Shown here: in pieces, positions 18,501-25,624 of the stretch
Layout: each line of letters opens with the position of its first letter
How positions within the stretch are numbered: the stretch's first letter is position 1
Source: JAIXWP01 sp046309775
GTDB lineage: Bacteria; Bacteroidota; Bacteroidia; Flavobacteriales_D; Sanyastnellaceae
Reading direction: 5' to 3'
Assembly (NCBI GenBank): GCA_046309775.1
Contig: JBKCOM010000062.1
Location: forward strand, 1-64,000
DNA: 64,000 nucleotides
Notes under the pieces: generated by a model
What the model was told of the DNA's origin: nothing
Database searches by the model: none
Seen by the model: the letters and a program-made list of their open reading frames with translations, nothing else
Made by a program: the position numbers and the translations under genes

Positions 18501-20849
18501 AATAATGCCAATGTTCAGCTTGCTGGTTCTCTAACTGGCGCTGCCACGACAGGTGTTTGGACGAGCTCGGGCACGGGTGTCTTCTCGCCTTCAAGCACTG
18601 CTCCAAACGCCATCTATCAAGCGTCTGAACAAGACGTCATCAATGGAAACGTGACTCTTACTTGGTCTGCAACTAATAGCTGTAATAGCGCAAGTGACGA
18701 CATGACCATCAACTTCACACCTGCACCCACAGTAAATGCTGGGGTCGACCAATTTGTTTGTGGAGAAAATCCTGTGTTCAACTTATCAGCAAACTTCACG
18801 AATGCGACAGGCATTGTGTGGAGCGGCGGAAGCGGTTCTTTCACTCCAAACGCCACTAGTGCGAATGTTACCTATGCTCCAACACAAACCGAACAATCAC
18901 TCGGTTCCGTCAGTCTCACAATCACCACGACTGGTATTGGCAACTGTTTGCCTGTTTCTGATGTTGTTACTTTGACAATGTCTTCGGGCATTGCAGTAAA
19001 CGCGGGACAAGATCAAACGGTGTGTATCTCAGCGGATGTTACACAATTGCAAGGGCTCATCGCCAACGGCACTACAACAGGTGTTTGGACTACAACAGGT
19101 TCTGGTAATTTCATTCCTGATGCAAACGCCCTCAACGCCATTTACGAATTTAGCGAAGCTGACCGCCTATCCGGAAGCCTAACATTTACACTTACTCCAA
19201 CCAACACCGGAAACTGCCCTGTGGTGACGGATGAAATGACAATTACCTTCAGCTCAAGTGTATTTGTTCAGGCGGGCAATGATGCGCAAATCTGTGCTTC
19301 ACAAGATGAAATCAATCTTTCTGGAATCGTTACTGGTGGCGCCACTCAAGGCAATTGGACTACCAATGGTAGTGGTGCCTTCTCAAACAATTCTGATCTC
19401 AATGCAATCTATTCACTTTCAGAAACCGATCGTTTGCTCGGTTCACTCAGCTTCTATTTAGTAAGCACCAACAATGGTAGCTGTGAGCCTGGATACGATA
19501 CACTTCTCGTCAGCATCACGCCTGTATCAAGCGTTTCTGCTGGAAATAACTTGACGGTGTGTAGCACTCAAGAAGAAATAAATCTTGCTGGTAATATTGG
19601 CGGTGCTTCTACTACTGGTGCCTGGTCCACACTTGGAACTGGAACATTCGGCCCGTCAAGCATATTTGGCGAAACGCAATTCTATGCCCCATCTGCGGGT
19701 GATATTCAAAATGGATTCGTTGAGCTCGTACTCTCAGCTAACAATACTGGACTATGCGCTCCTGCCAACGACACACTTCGAATAGACATCAATACACTTG
19801 CTGTTGTCAATGCGGGCGCTGACCAAACGATCTGCGCGGCAGAAACTGCGGTAACCATTATTGGTAATGTAATCAGCTCCTCTGGAAGTGCAAGTTGGAA
19901 CGCCTCTGGAACGGGTTCATTTACCAACGCGAACACGACACTAAACAATACCTACAACATTTCAGCATCGGATATCTCAACGGGCTCTGTTACACTAACC
20001 CTCTCGAGCAACTCCAACGGAGCGTGTCCTGTTGTATCGGATGAGTTAGTGATTACCATTATTCCTACTACAGTCGTAAACGCAGGACCAGACAGAGTTA
20101 TCTGCGGTGATCAAACAGAAATTGATCTTTCCGGAATCATTACGGGCTCTGTATCCACTGGTATTTGGAATACGACCGGAACGGGTGCTTTTGCTTTCAG
20201 TGCGGATGAGTTAATAAACACATACATCCTAAGTGCATCTGACTTGGCTATCGGCACAATTGAGCTTTCACTTACTTCTACCAACAATCAGCAATGTCCA
20301 GAAGCGACAGACGCCATCACTATCATTGTAGAGGCAGTTCCAACTGCCGCCTTCTCTAGTCTTTCAGACGATGAGCTCAATGTAGTATTCACTGACGAAT
20401 CGGTTGGCGCCGCGTCGTGGAATTGGTCATTTGAAAACGGAGCTACCAGTTCTTCTCAGAATCCAACAGTTACTTTCCCTGCCGAAGGTCAATATGGAGT
20501 GACGCTGGTTGTAACGAATACCGCCGGGTGTAGCGATACCATCGTATCGGTTATTCAGGCGCTTTCAAAGGCCATCGAGCCAATCGCTGTTCCTACCGGA
20601 TTCAGTCCAAATGGTGATGGCGGTAATGATGTACTTCGAGTGCTGGGCGGACCTTTCGAATCTGTTGAATTCAAAATATTCAACGGCTGGGGCAATCTCA
20701 TCTTCTCCACCAATGATCCAAAAGGCTTCTGGGACGGCACTTATCAAGGCACCGCCCAACCCGTGGGTGTCTATGTCTACACCGTCTCCGGTAAATCCAT
20801 CGATGGAAAGAACATCAAAATGTCAGGCAACGTAACCCTAATCAGATAA
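12564..20849 (+). CDS. Giant surface protein: IgGFc-binding-like head, 24 repeats, PKD domain, CHU_C tail
   Basis: The ATG at 12564 gives a signal peptide (MLPNFTRFLSLILLTWTICT...ITLAQ) and 2761 residues; an upstream in-frame TTG at 12522 adds a charged leader and is less likely. Order of domains: a head of about 440 residues starting SGTDFWFAPPD, resembling the IgGFc-binding N-terminal domain (GDESVVLMATRNNTRVFING; TYAMHITGFGCEMGMAQLPP); 24 tandem units of about 88 residues (13974-20345), each with one Cys near the start and one near the end; one PKD-like domain (AASWNWSFENG); and a gliding-motility-type CHU_C tail (FSPNGDGGNDVLRV ... GVYVYTVSG). The CHU_C tail implies type IX export. The PorP/SprF gene 21 bp downstream is the probable outer-membrane partner, as SprF is for SprB. 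Adhesion is inferred. Confidence 0.93.
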   Translation: MLPNFTRFLSLILLTWTICTSNITLAQSGTDFWFAPPDITDLHNSPGGEPLFLFVSSTGQASTVTISQPANPTFNGGAPIVVTLAANESQRINLTAFKSVLETRPTNTIVNTGLRVQATTSITCYYECANTNNTDIWALKGPNALGTEFYIPLHKHAAFPNQTFASPHFAFASFDICATENNTVVTIYSPTPVDGYPALQQFSITLNAGQTYSCGWTGANYTLPSTHPSGAVVLSDKPVTVSLKDDSNRSPAGGCFDILGDQIVPTDVVGTDYIAVKGALASNGDESVVLMATRNNTRVFINGSATPIATLFAGEYYRIDMDYLSTGLDNSVYIRCTEPTYAMHITGFGCEMGMAQLPPLNCAGSQAVNFVRGSSQTFYLTILCRTAAVNGFTITGPGTATIPTTAFVQVPGTGGVWSAARITYNTTQIPVDQTFRITNSIDVFALGLGNGGASSGCKYGYFSEFVAPITASAGADQTICANATATLNGAVSGGTTTGIWSSSGTGSFTPNNTTLNAVYTPSAADAAAGNVTLTLTSTGACTPISDVMTLTISPAPTVNAGVDQTVCRNNSNVSLNGAVTVATGGIWTGGSGTFIPNNTTLNAVYVPTTAELNAGSLALTLTTTGNGICNPISDNVVITFTAAPVVNAGADVTRCGNNAAVTLAGSITIATGGVWTGGAGSFAPSANTLNAVYTPTAAEILAGSVTLTLTSTGNGLCNSVGDQVTIFYTTPPTANAGADITRCANNANATLAGSVTIASGGQWSGGLGTFSPNANALNATYTPTAAERANGSVTLTLTTTGNGQCLAATDQVIITFTPAPTANAGADITVCANNATATLNGAVTVATGGVWSGGAGTFSPNANTLNATYTPSLAERTAGSVTLTLTTTGNGLCTQVTDQVLITITPAPIVNAGTDRTACANNAAVTLAGSITNAAGGQWSGGAGTFSPNANTLNAIYTPTAAEISAGSVTLTLTSTGNGSCVAVTDQMIISYSAAPTVNAGPDQVRCANNATINLAGAVTIASGGQWSGGLGIFSPNNNTLNATYTPTATEIASGSITLTLTSTGNGLCTAVTDQVTIQFTAAPTANAGADITVCANNATASLNGSVSIATGGVWSGGTGTFSPNANALNATYTPSLAERNAGAVTLTLTTTGNGLCNQVTDQVLITITPAPIVNAGTDRTACANNAAVTLAGSVTNATGGIWTGGAGTFSPNANTLNAIYTPTAAEITAGSVTLTLTSTGNGLCVAVTDQMVINYTAAPTVNAGPDQVRCANNAAINLAGAVTIATGGQWSGGLGLFSPNNNTLNATYTPTAAEIASGSITLTLTSTGNGLCTAVTDQITIQFTAAPTANAGSDILVCANNATATLNGSVTVATGGVWSGGNGSFSPNANTLNATYTPTATEIAIGSVTLTLTTTGNGLCNQVTDQVTITIAPAPIVNAGLNISACANNSTVSLSGQVFNALGGVWTGGAGTYFPSPTVLNATYTPTAAEIALGSLTLTLTSTGNGTCSPVSDDVVITFAPAPIANAGSDQTVCGNNPLVNLNGFINFAAGGQWSGGLGVFSPSANALNASYQPTATEIANGFVELTLTTSGNGTCLAVTDVMRINYTPSPVVNAGNTLVSCENNAAVNLNGSVAIANGGTWSGGSGTFVPNANALNAQYIPSASEINNGGLVLTLTSTGNGLCLPETSSVIIDIVPAPEVNAGLDQTICVSNLNVQLSGSVSGTSNTGVWSTSGSGTFIPNNTALNAIYECSAADSLFGSVTLTLTSTSNGTCNAVTDQMNIVILPAGLANAGANQTVCGNNAVINISGIIGGGATSGQWGTTGTGTFNPSINALNATYTPSATDIASGEVFIFLTANSCNQAVDTLTLTITPARTVNAGANQTICADQTSIQLEGQITGGIPTGVWTTSGSGSFSPNNTALNATYTPSPADVASQIITLTLTTTNNGSCAAVSDQMTLNIFNIGGANAGPNQTVCGNNANVQLAGSLTGAATTGVWTSSGTGVFSPSSTAPNAIYQASEQDVINGNVTLTWSATNSCNSASDDMTINFTPAPTVNAGVDQFVCGENPVFNLSANFTNATGIVWSGGSGSFTPNATSANVTYAPTQTEQSLGSVSLTITTTGIGNCLPVSDVVTLTMSSGIAVNAGQDQTVCISADVTQLQGLIANGTTTGVWTTTGSGNFIPDANALNAIYEFSEADRLSGSLTFTLTPTNTGNCPVVTDEMTITFSSSVFVQAGNDAQICASQDEINLSGIVTGGATQGNWTTNGSGAFSNNSDLNAIYSLSETDRLLGSLSFYLVSTNNGSCEPGYDTLLVSITPVSSVSAGNNLTVCSTQEEINLAGNIGGASTTGAWSTLGTGTFGPSSIFGETQFYAPSAGDIQNGFVELVLSANNTGLCAPANDTLRIDINTLAVVNAGADQTICAAETAVTIIGNVISSSGSASWNASGTGSFTNANTTLNNTYNISASDISTGSVTLTLSSNSNGACPVVSDELVITIIPTTVVNAGPDRVICGDQTEIDLSGIITGSVSTGIWNTTGTGAFAFSADELINTYILSASDLAIGTIELSLTSTNNQQCPEATDAITIIVEAVPTAAFSSLSDDELNVVFTDESVGAASWNWSFENGATSSSQNPTVTFPAEGQYGVTLVVTNTAGCSDTIVSVIQALSKAIEPIAVPTGFSPNGDGGNDVLRVLGGPFESVEFKIFNGWGNLIFSTNDPKGFWDGTYQGTAQPVGVYVYTVSGKSIDGKNIKMSGNVTLIR
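13974..20345 (+). repeat. 24 tandem protein-coding repeats of about 265 bp
   Basis: Units begin with (V/A)NAGxDxxxC and end before the next such motif. Consensus parts are NNATxxLxG, GGxWSGGxGTFSPN, LNATYTP, GSVTLTLTSTGNG and C-x-VTDQ. All 24 units keep both cysteines by eye, which suggests one disulfide per unit. Units 1-14 are close relatives; units 15-24 are more diverged, many with a TTGVWxTxGxGxF variant. Confidence 0.9.
15030..16877 (+). repeat. Higher-order 792-bp duplication inside the repeat array
   Basis: Units 5, 8 and 11 resemble one another, as do 6 and 9, and 7 and 10. Equivalent AATGCC/AATGCT positions fall at 15030, 15822 and 16614, exactly 792 bp apart (three 88-codon units). 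The array therefore grew by tandem duplication of a three-unit block. Third-codon positions differ widely between copies while the protein is nearly unchanged. Confidence 0.85.
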
Positions 20850-20870
20850 TTCACCTCAACAACCAACATC

Positions 20871-21839
20871 ATGAAAAAGAATTTTATCCTTACCGTTATT
20901 GTCTTGATGTTCTCGTTGGTGGGAATATCTATCAAAGCACAAGACTTTCACTTATCTCAATTTGATATGTTGCCTTTGTATTACAATCCTGCTCAAACAG
21001 GAATGTATTCTGCCAAAGACAACATCAAATATCGCTTCGCTGGTACTTATCGTTCGCAGTGGCAAAAGCTCAATGGTAAGCCGTACAGCGCCGTAGGCGC
21101 GGGTTACGACATGAAGATGAAACGCTTCGGAGCGGGTTTACTTTTGATGAATCACATCGCGGGAGCTTCCAACTTTGATACATTTTCAATGGCAGCTTCT
21201 GGCGCCTATCAAATCACCGATCCAAAAAGTAAAGACCACTTTTTGTCAACGGGATTTCAAATCGGATTGTATCAGAAGAAATTTTCGCAAAGAGATTTAT
21301 TATTCGAAAATCAATACAATTCAGCCTTTGGTTTAGATCCTACACTTCCCAATGGAGAAGATCTTCCAGACATGAGCATCCTCAAATTCGACGCGAGTTT
21401 TGGTATTTTTTACAAATACACCGATAAGAAAAAGCGCTTCGATCCTTCTATTGGATTGTCGTTGTATCACATCAACAGACCAAACGAATCATTTACCGGA
21501 CAAACCGCCCGCTTGCCGATGCGCTTCAATGGTATTTTCAATTGTGATGTGTACTTAGGAGAATACATCACAGTGACGCCTTCTGTGCTATACATGAGTC
21601 AGGCAAAGGCGCGTGAAATAAATGCTGGAATCATTACTGCTTACAAGTTGCAAAATACAGGCTATAGTGTTCTCGGAGGTGCTGCCGTACGCGTACAAGA
21701 CAGCGTGGTGTTGCACTTGGGAATGCGTCACAAAAACAATACATTCCGTATCAGTTATGACATTGTAACCAGTGATTTGATGAGATACAGTGGACGCCGT
21801 GGAGGTTTTGAAATGGGCTTTATCTACTGCGGAAAATAA
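20871..21839 (+). CDS. PorP/SprF family type IX secretion system membrane protein
   Basis: A 322-residue outer-membrane protein with signal peptide (about residues 1-24, ending IKAQ) and the family N-terminus DFHLSQFDMLPLYYNPAQTG, followed by alternating beta strands (RFAGTYRSQW, GAGYDMKMKRFGAGLLL, FSMAASGAYQI, LSTGFQIGLY) and a C-terminal strand pair (MGFIYCGK). In Flavobacterium johnsoniae the SprF protein helps place the giant adhesin SprB on the surface; location 21 bp after a giant CHU_C protein makes the same job likely here. The two genes probably share a transcript. Its stop codon lies 3 bp from the convergent gene's end. Confidence 0.93.
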   Translation: MKKNFILTVIVLMFSLVGISIKAQDFHLSQFDMLPLYYNPAQTGMYSAKDNIKYRFAGTYRSQWQKLNGKPYSAVGAGYDMKMKRFGAGLLLMNHIAGASNFDTFSMAASGAYQITDPKSKDHFLSTGFQIGLYQKKFSQRDLLFENQYNSAFGLDPTLPNGEDLPDMSILKFDASFGIFYKYTDKKKRFDPSIGLSLYHINRPNESFTGQTARLPMRFNGIFNCDVYLGEYITVTPSVLYMSQAKAREINAGIITAYKLQNTGYSVLGGAAVRVQDSVVLHLGMRHKNNTFRISYDIVTSDLMRYSGRRGGFEMGFIYCGK

Positions 21840-21856
21840 GACTTAGTCCAGTCTTA
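21837..21856. terminator. Short stem at the junction of two convergent genes
   Basis: TAAGACT (21837-21843) pairs with AGTCTTA (21850-21856) around a 6-nt loop and covers both stop codons. No T-run follows on either side, so terminator function is doubtful. Confidence 0.3.
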
Positions 21857-22787
21857 CTTCGTGATAAAAATCATTCGTTCCGTATTTTGCAGAAAGCTCC
21901 GAAAGGAGCTTTTTGCAATTTCGAATATACGCTTCATCTAATTTCTTGCTCTTCGTATATCGCAACACATAACGTTTTCCATTGCGTCCATCGGGAATAA
22001 GTTCAAAGCCATATTTACCAGCAATCTCTAATACTCTTTCCGAGTTCAACTCAGTGTAAACCGTGAGAAAATGTGAATTAAAATAGGTATCCACATTTCC
22101 CAAAACATCAAATAGTACCACGGATACAAAGGCCACTTTCTCATTTGCAGATATGGCCCTCAACACTTCAGTTGTATACTCTTTTTTCTTTCCAAGAAAA
22201 TTCAATCTTACGTCCCGATCAGTATTGAATAATACCACCCCTTTGTATTGTGCAGACCATGACGCTACTTGCTTATTCCAATCATCATTCGATCGGCACG
22301 TCACAAAATCTCTTACAATGACATAAGATTCTTTATCGACGCGCATAGGAAGGTTCAAGAATCCGTGACGAATTTGTAAATGAGGTTTTTCAGTAAAAAA
22401 AACATTGAACGCGCGCGAAGATCCCTGCATCATTTCATAATCATGATAGTACACCGCTTTCTTCGTTCGCGCATAAAACCAAAGTGTATCGGCCTCTTCA
22501 GGAGTGTTTATTTTTCCCTGACCATTTTCATTCAAATCAAATCCTGGTAAAAATTCGCGAGTTCCATTTGTCCAAATCACCACACTATCGAGGCGGTCTA
22601 GTTTTTTATTTAATAGTTTCTCGTAGCTGTATTGCTGACCACCTCCTTCGAAAGAATGGATCGTTACTGTTTCCTTTTCATCCACCCATTCGAAAATCGG
22701 ATTGTAAGTTATCAATCGCTGCGCTGCTGATTCCACGTGAAAAAGCAGAGCTAGTAAAGGAAGAAAGAAGTGTTTCATTTTTATCAT
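21843..22787 (-). CDS. Exported protein of unknown function
   Basis: Not recognised. It has 314 residues with a signal peptide (MKHFFLPLLALLFHVESAAQ, starting at Met1 or Met4) and no further membrane segment. The middle holds a charged, beta-rich domain (VVIWTNGTREFLPGFDLNENG). The C-terminal part (ERVLEIAGKYGFELIPDG, KLDEAYIRNCKKLLSEL) looks helical. Its start overlaps the stop of the gamma-carbonic-anhydrase-like gene by 4 bp (ATGA), so the two are one operon. Periplasmic or cell-surface location is expected from the signal peptide. Confidence 0.7.
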   Translation of the reverse strand: MIKMKHFFLPLLALLFHVESAAQRLITYNPIFEWVDEKETVTIHSFEGGGQQYSYEKLLNKKLDRLDSVVIWTNGTREFLPGFDLNENGQGKINTPEEADTLWFYARTKKAVYYHDYEMMQGSSRAFNVFFTEKPHLQIRHGFLNLPMRVDKESYVIVRDFVTCRSNDDWNKQVASWSAQYKGVVLFNTDRDVRLNFLGKKKEYTTEVLRAISANEKVAFVSVVLFDVLGNVDTYFNSHFLTVYTELNSERVLEIAGKYGFELIPDGRNGKRYVLRYTKSKKLDEAYIRNCKKLLSELSAKYGTNDFYHEVRLD

Positions 22788-23293
22788 TTCTTAAACCATG
22801 AGCTGTACATTACATAGTTGTTTGAAATGCGTTCAATTTCTCCCTCAAATAATTCTTTCGAAACTTCTTTGACTTTTTTCGCCGGCACTCCCGCAAAGAT
22901 GCTGCCCGACGGAACATGGGTTCCCTCTAGCAACACAGCGCCCGCCGCGATGATGCTATTGCTTTCCACCACACAATTATCCATCACAATCGCACCCATT
23001 CCAATCAGCACATTGTCATGAATCGTACATCCATGCACAATAGCGCGGTGACCGATGGAAACATTATTCCCAATCGTTGTCGGCGCTTTCTGATACGTGC
23101 AATGAATCACCGCTCCATCTTGTACGTTGACTTTATTGCCCATCTTGATGTAATGCACATCTCCGCGCACTACAGCATTGAACCAAAAAGAACATTGATT
23201 ACCCGCCTCTACCTCACCAACGATAGTAGCGTTTTCGGCGATATAACAATCATCACCAAACTTCGGCGCAATGCCGCGAACAGGAAGTATCAT
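22784..23293 (-). CDS. Gamma-carbonic anhydrase family protein (left-handed beta-helix)
   Basis: A 169-residue protein built of hexapeptide repeats. It has the family metal-site histidines: His64 (VIHCTYQKAP), His82 and His87 (IGHRAIVHGC). RGD at 43-45 and QDG at 58-60 are also typical of the Cam/PaaY/YrdA group. Such proteins form trimers with metal at subunit interfaces; whether this one has carbonic anhydrase activity cannot be told from sequence. It is cytoplasmic and forms an operon with the exported protein downstream. An 8-bp tandem repeat sits 22-61 bp upstream of its start. Confidence 0.93.
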   Translation of the reverse strand: MILPVRGIAPKFGDDCYIAENATIVGEVEAGNQCSFWFNAVVRGDVHYIKMGNKVNVQDGAVIHCTYQKAPTTIGNNVSIGHRAIVHGCTIHDNVLIGMGAIVMDNCVVESNSIIAAGAVLLEGTHVPSGSIFAGVPAKKVKEVSKELFEGEIERISNNYVMYSSWFKK

Positions 23294-23314
23294 AGTACAA
23301 AGATAAATCTAAAC

Positions 23315-23354
23315 AGCGACGGAGCGACAGAGGGACAAAGCGACGGAGGAAGGA
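23315..23354. repeat. 8-bp tandem repeat, five imperfect copies
   Basis: AGCGACGG / AGCGACAG / AGGGACAA / AGCGACGG / AGGAAGGA in a row, all purine-rich on the plus strand. It lies in the gap between the divergent gamma-carbonic-anhydrase-like gene and the lipoprotein gene. Confidence 0.8.
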
Positions 23355-23486
23355 CGAAACGATTAGTCTTTGCGATTTGTGGATTCGAAAAACTCACTTT
23401 TTTCGCATAAGATGCAGGTTTTTGTTAAAACGTTTTTTTTTTCATTTTAATTTTTATTCTTTTGGCTTACTAAAATTAAAAATAAC

Positions 23487-24397
23487 ATGAAAACAATCCA
23501 ACAATCCAGAAATGCAACAATTGCAAATCTAAAATTGGCATCGCCTCAATTTCATTCCTTCTTATTTGTGTGCCACTACTCTATACCTCTTGTTCAAAGA
23601 GCGAAGAAGAACGAAACTCGAAGTTAGGTAGCTTCGAAAATAATCGACACCAAAAATCTAATAGCGCTTCTACAAGCTTTGAATCGTTTGGGATTGAACA
23701 CAATCTCTTTTTGGATTACATCTCTGAAATGCCAGATTTTAATACTAAAACAGGAAAAGACATTTTCGATTGGGGTAGTTTATACAACTTCCAAGTTTTA
23801 ACCAATTCGGCGATGCAGAATAACTGGAGCGAATTTCAAGCTGCATACGCTTACAATGAATCCATCTTGGCAAAAAGTCCGAATAGCGCTGTGATGCAGT
23901 TGGTCACAGATCAGAGAATTAGCAGGGACTTCTATTTCACTGCTCTTGAAATATTCGAAACCCTCACAAAATCCAATGACCTAGCCGATTTTCACAGTAG
24001 ACTAGACAAAATAGAGGCAAACATTCACAATAAATATAAAGTAGTTTACAACGAAAACACCTTTGAAGGGAATGAGGCTGCGCTTTTTCTAGGGGCGGTG
24101 GCGATAGCTAGAGCCAGCGGACAATATTGGAACGATGTCGAATCAGATCCAACCCACAAATGGCACACTAAACTCATGAACTTATCTCATAATCCATCCG
24201 ACAATAGTCCAGCCATCAACAGCCTTCGACTTCCCCGCTGGATAAGAGCTGCTGGAAAAGACATTGGAGCTTTTTTCACATCCGGTCACTGCTGGGTTCC
24301 AAACCAAGACCCGTTCACACCGCCTGGACCGAACTATACTTGGCAAGTAGATTGCTCGTTTGACTATGCTTCAAGAATGTCTGCGGCAGTTGAGTAG
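23487..24397 (+). CDS. Probable lipoprotein of unknown function with an apparent N-terminal frameshift
   Basis: The main frame (23489-24397) encodes a hydrophobic leader ending LLYTSC, then CSKSEEERNS and a helical domain of about 260 residues without a known motif. This frame has no usable start before the leader except a GTG at 23570 inside it. An ATG at 23487 in the other frame reads MKTIQQSRNATIANLK and meets the leader if one base is added at the four-A run 23531-23534. I read the gene as starting at 23487 with a one-base deletion, or a sequencing error; the GTG start would lose the signal peptide. Cys-containing residues near the C-terminus (SGHCWVPNQD, QVDCSFDYAS) are visible. The next gene starts 4 bp after its stop. 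Confidence 0.65.
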
Positions 24398-24401
24398 CAA
24401 G

Positions 24402-25529
24402 ATGCGTAACAGCCAAATATTATTGTCCTGCTTATTCCTTTGGCTAATACCCTCGTTCCTCTGCGGACAATCAATTAACTGCTTTGATAAAGAAGAACCC
24501 TCTTTTCAAATTAAGTCTTTCGACGTATTTTCTGCGTCGAAAGACTCTTTTTCTGTTGGAAAGAAAATTAATCTTCATGAGCTAAATCTCTATGTAGATT
24601 CCATTGTTTGCGTGCGATCTTTCGGGTACATTGAAAGTTGTTTCTGTTTACAAAGTGGTCAAAACTTCATCGGTCTGACTTTAAGACCTAATGATATGAG
24701 TGAAATTGAAATTAGTCCAACTCAAAACTACCGCTTGGAATTTATAAACGCGATAAATAAATACATAGGGAAACAAAAAAAAAGTACTAATCCAGATTAC
24801 CTCTACTATCAATTATCTGCAAGTTTCAGTCACCAGAGCTCCTGCTATTCAGAGAAAATAACTTGCTTATTAAGAATAAAAACCAATAGATTCAACAATA
24901 AGAAAACGCTTCATTCATTTGAATACGTTGATTTACTTTTTTTAGAAAAGCCCGATTCAAACTTTGACATAAAGATTCTTGATACGCTTTCAATATTGAG
25001 TACTATATACTGTAATCTTAATGAGAGCTTTTGGAATTATAAAAAAGACTGGAGTCTAATTAGGAAGAACATTTCTAACAACAAAGACAAAATAACAACG
25101 GTACATTCAGGCTCAGATTACTTGCGTTCATTCTGTCTATCACGAGAGGGATTATTTTGGCCGCTGAACCAATACAAAAAAGCAAGATTTTTATATCATT
25201 TCAAAGATGACTTTACCTTAACCAAAATTAGCGGAATTTCTTTTGGATTAATAAATGCTTATAACAGGTTACTTCTTGGCGCCAAAAGATTCGATATCAA
25301 CTATACCATAGAATATTCCGAATTTAGCGGATACTATCCTTCTCATATCTCTATAACCAATTGCCTGACTTCTACTGATGAATACTTATTGCATATTGAA
25401 CTAAGCCTGCTTGAAACCCGTTCTAATACTTCTAAGTTTAGCAAGACAAATGTCCTCCCAATAAACTGGCCGCATAGCACCAAAGCGTGGCTAAAATCTC
25501 AAGGCATTCCTGTCAATACCATTGAATAA
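24402..25529 (+). CDS. Exported protein of unknown function
   Basis: Starting at the ATG at 24402 gives a clear signal peptide (MRNSQILLSCLFLWLIPSFLCGQ) and 375 residues; an in-frame TTG at 24360 lies inside the previous gene. The mature part is rich in Ser, Asn, Lys and Tyr, with short cysteine pairs (ESCFCLQ, SSCYSEKITC) and the sequence LPINWPHSTKAWLKSQGIP near the end. No family is recognised. Base composition is more AT-rich than in the neighbours, by eye. It follows the lipoprotein gene by 4 bp, so they are very probably co-transcribed, and a strong hairpin follows. Confidence 0.7.
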   Translation: MRNSQILLSCLFLWLIPSFLCGQSINCFDKEEPSFQIKSFDVFSASKDSFSVGKKINLHELNLYVDSIVCVRSFGYIESCFCLQSGQNFIGLTLRPNDMSEIEISPTQNYRLEFINAINKYIGKQKKSTNPDYLYYQLSASFSHQSSCYSEKITCLLRIKTNRFNNKKTLHSFEYVDLLFLEKPDSNFDIKILDTLSILSTIYCNLNESFWNYKKDWSLIRKNISNNKDKITTVHSGSDYLRSFCLSREGLFWPLNQYKKARFLYHFKDDFTLTKISGISFGLINAYNRLLLGAKRFDINYTIEYSEFSGYYPSHISITNCLTSTDEYLLHIELSLLETRSNTSKFSKTNVLPINWPHSTKAWLKSQGIPVNTIE

Positions 25530-25595
25530 TCATATACTCAAGCAAACGACACCCATAGCAGCTCCAACTCCCGAATTGCAAATCATGAATTAAAC

Positions 25596-25623
25596 AAAAA
25601 ACCCCGGGAATCCCGGGGCTTTT
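25596..25623. terminator. Bidirectional terminator between convergent genes
   Basis: CCCCGGG (25602-25608) pairs with CCCGGGG (25612-25618) around an AAT loop. An A-run on the left and TTTT on the right give a U-run in either direction, serving the plus gene ending at 25529 and the minus gene ending at 25625. Confidence 0.85.
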
Positions 25624-25624
25624 A

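Noticed and set aside
22731..22743. TTCCACGTGAAAA inside the exported-protein gene as another parS site
   Set aside because: Only the inner half of the consensus matches (GATTCCACGTGAAAAA), so it is kept as a weak site at most; the same goes for the box at 31104-31116.
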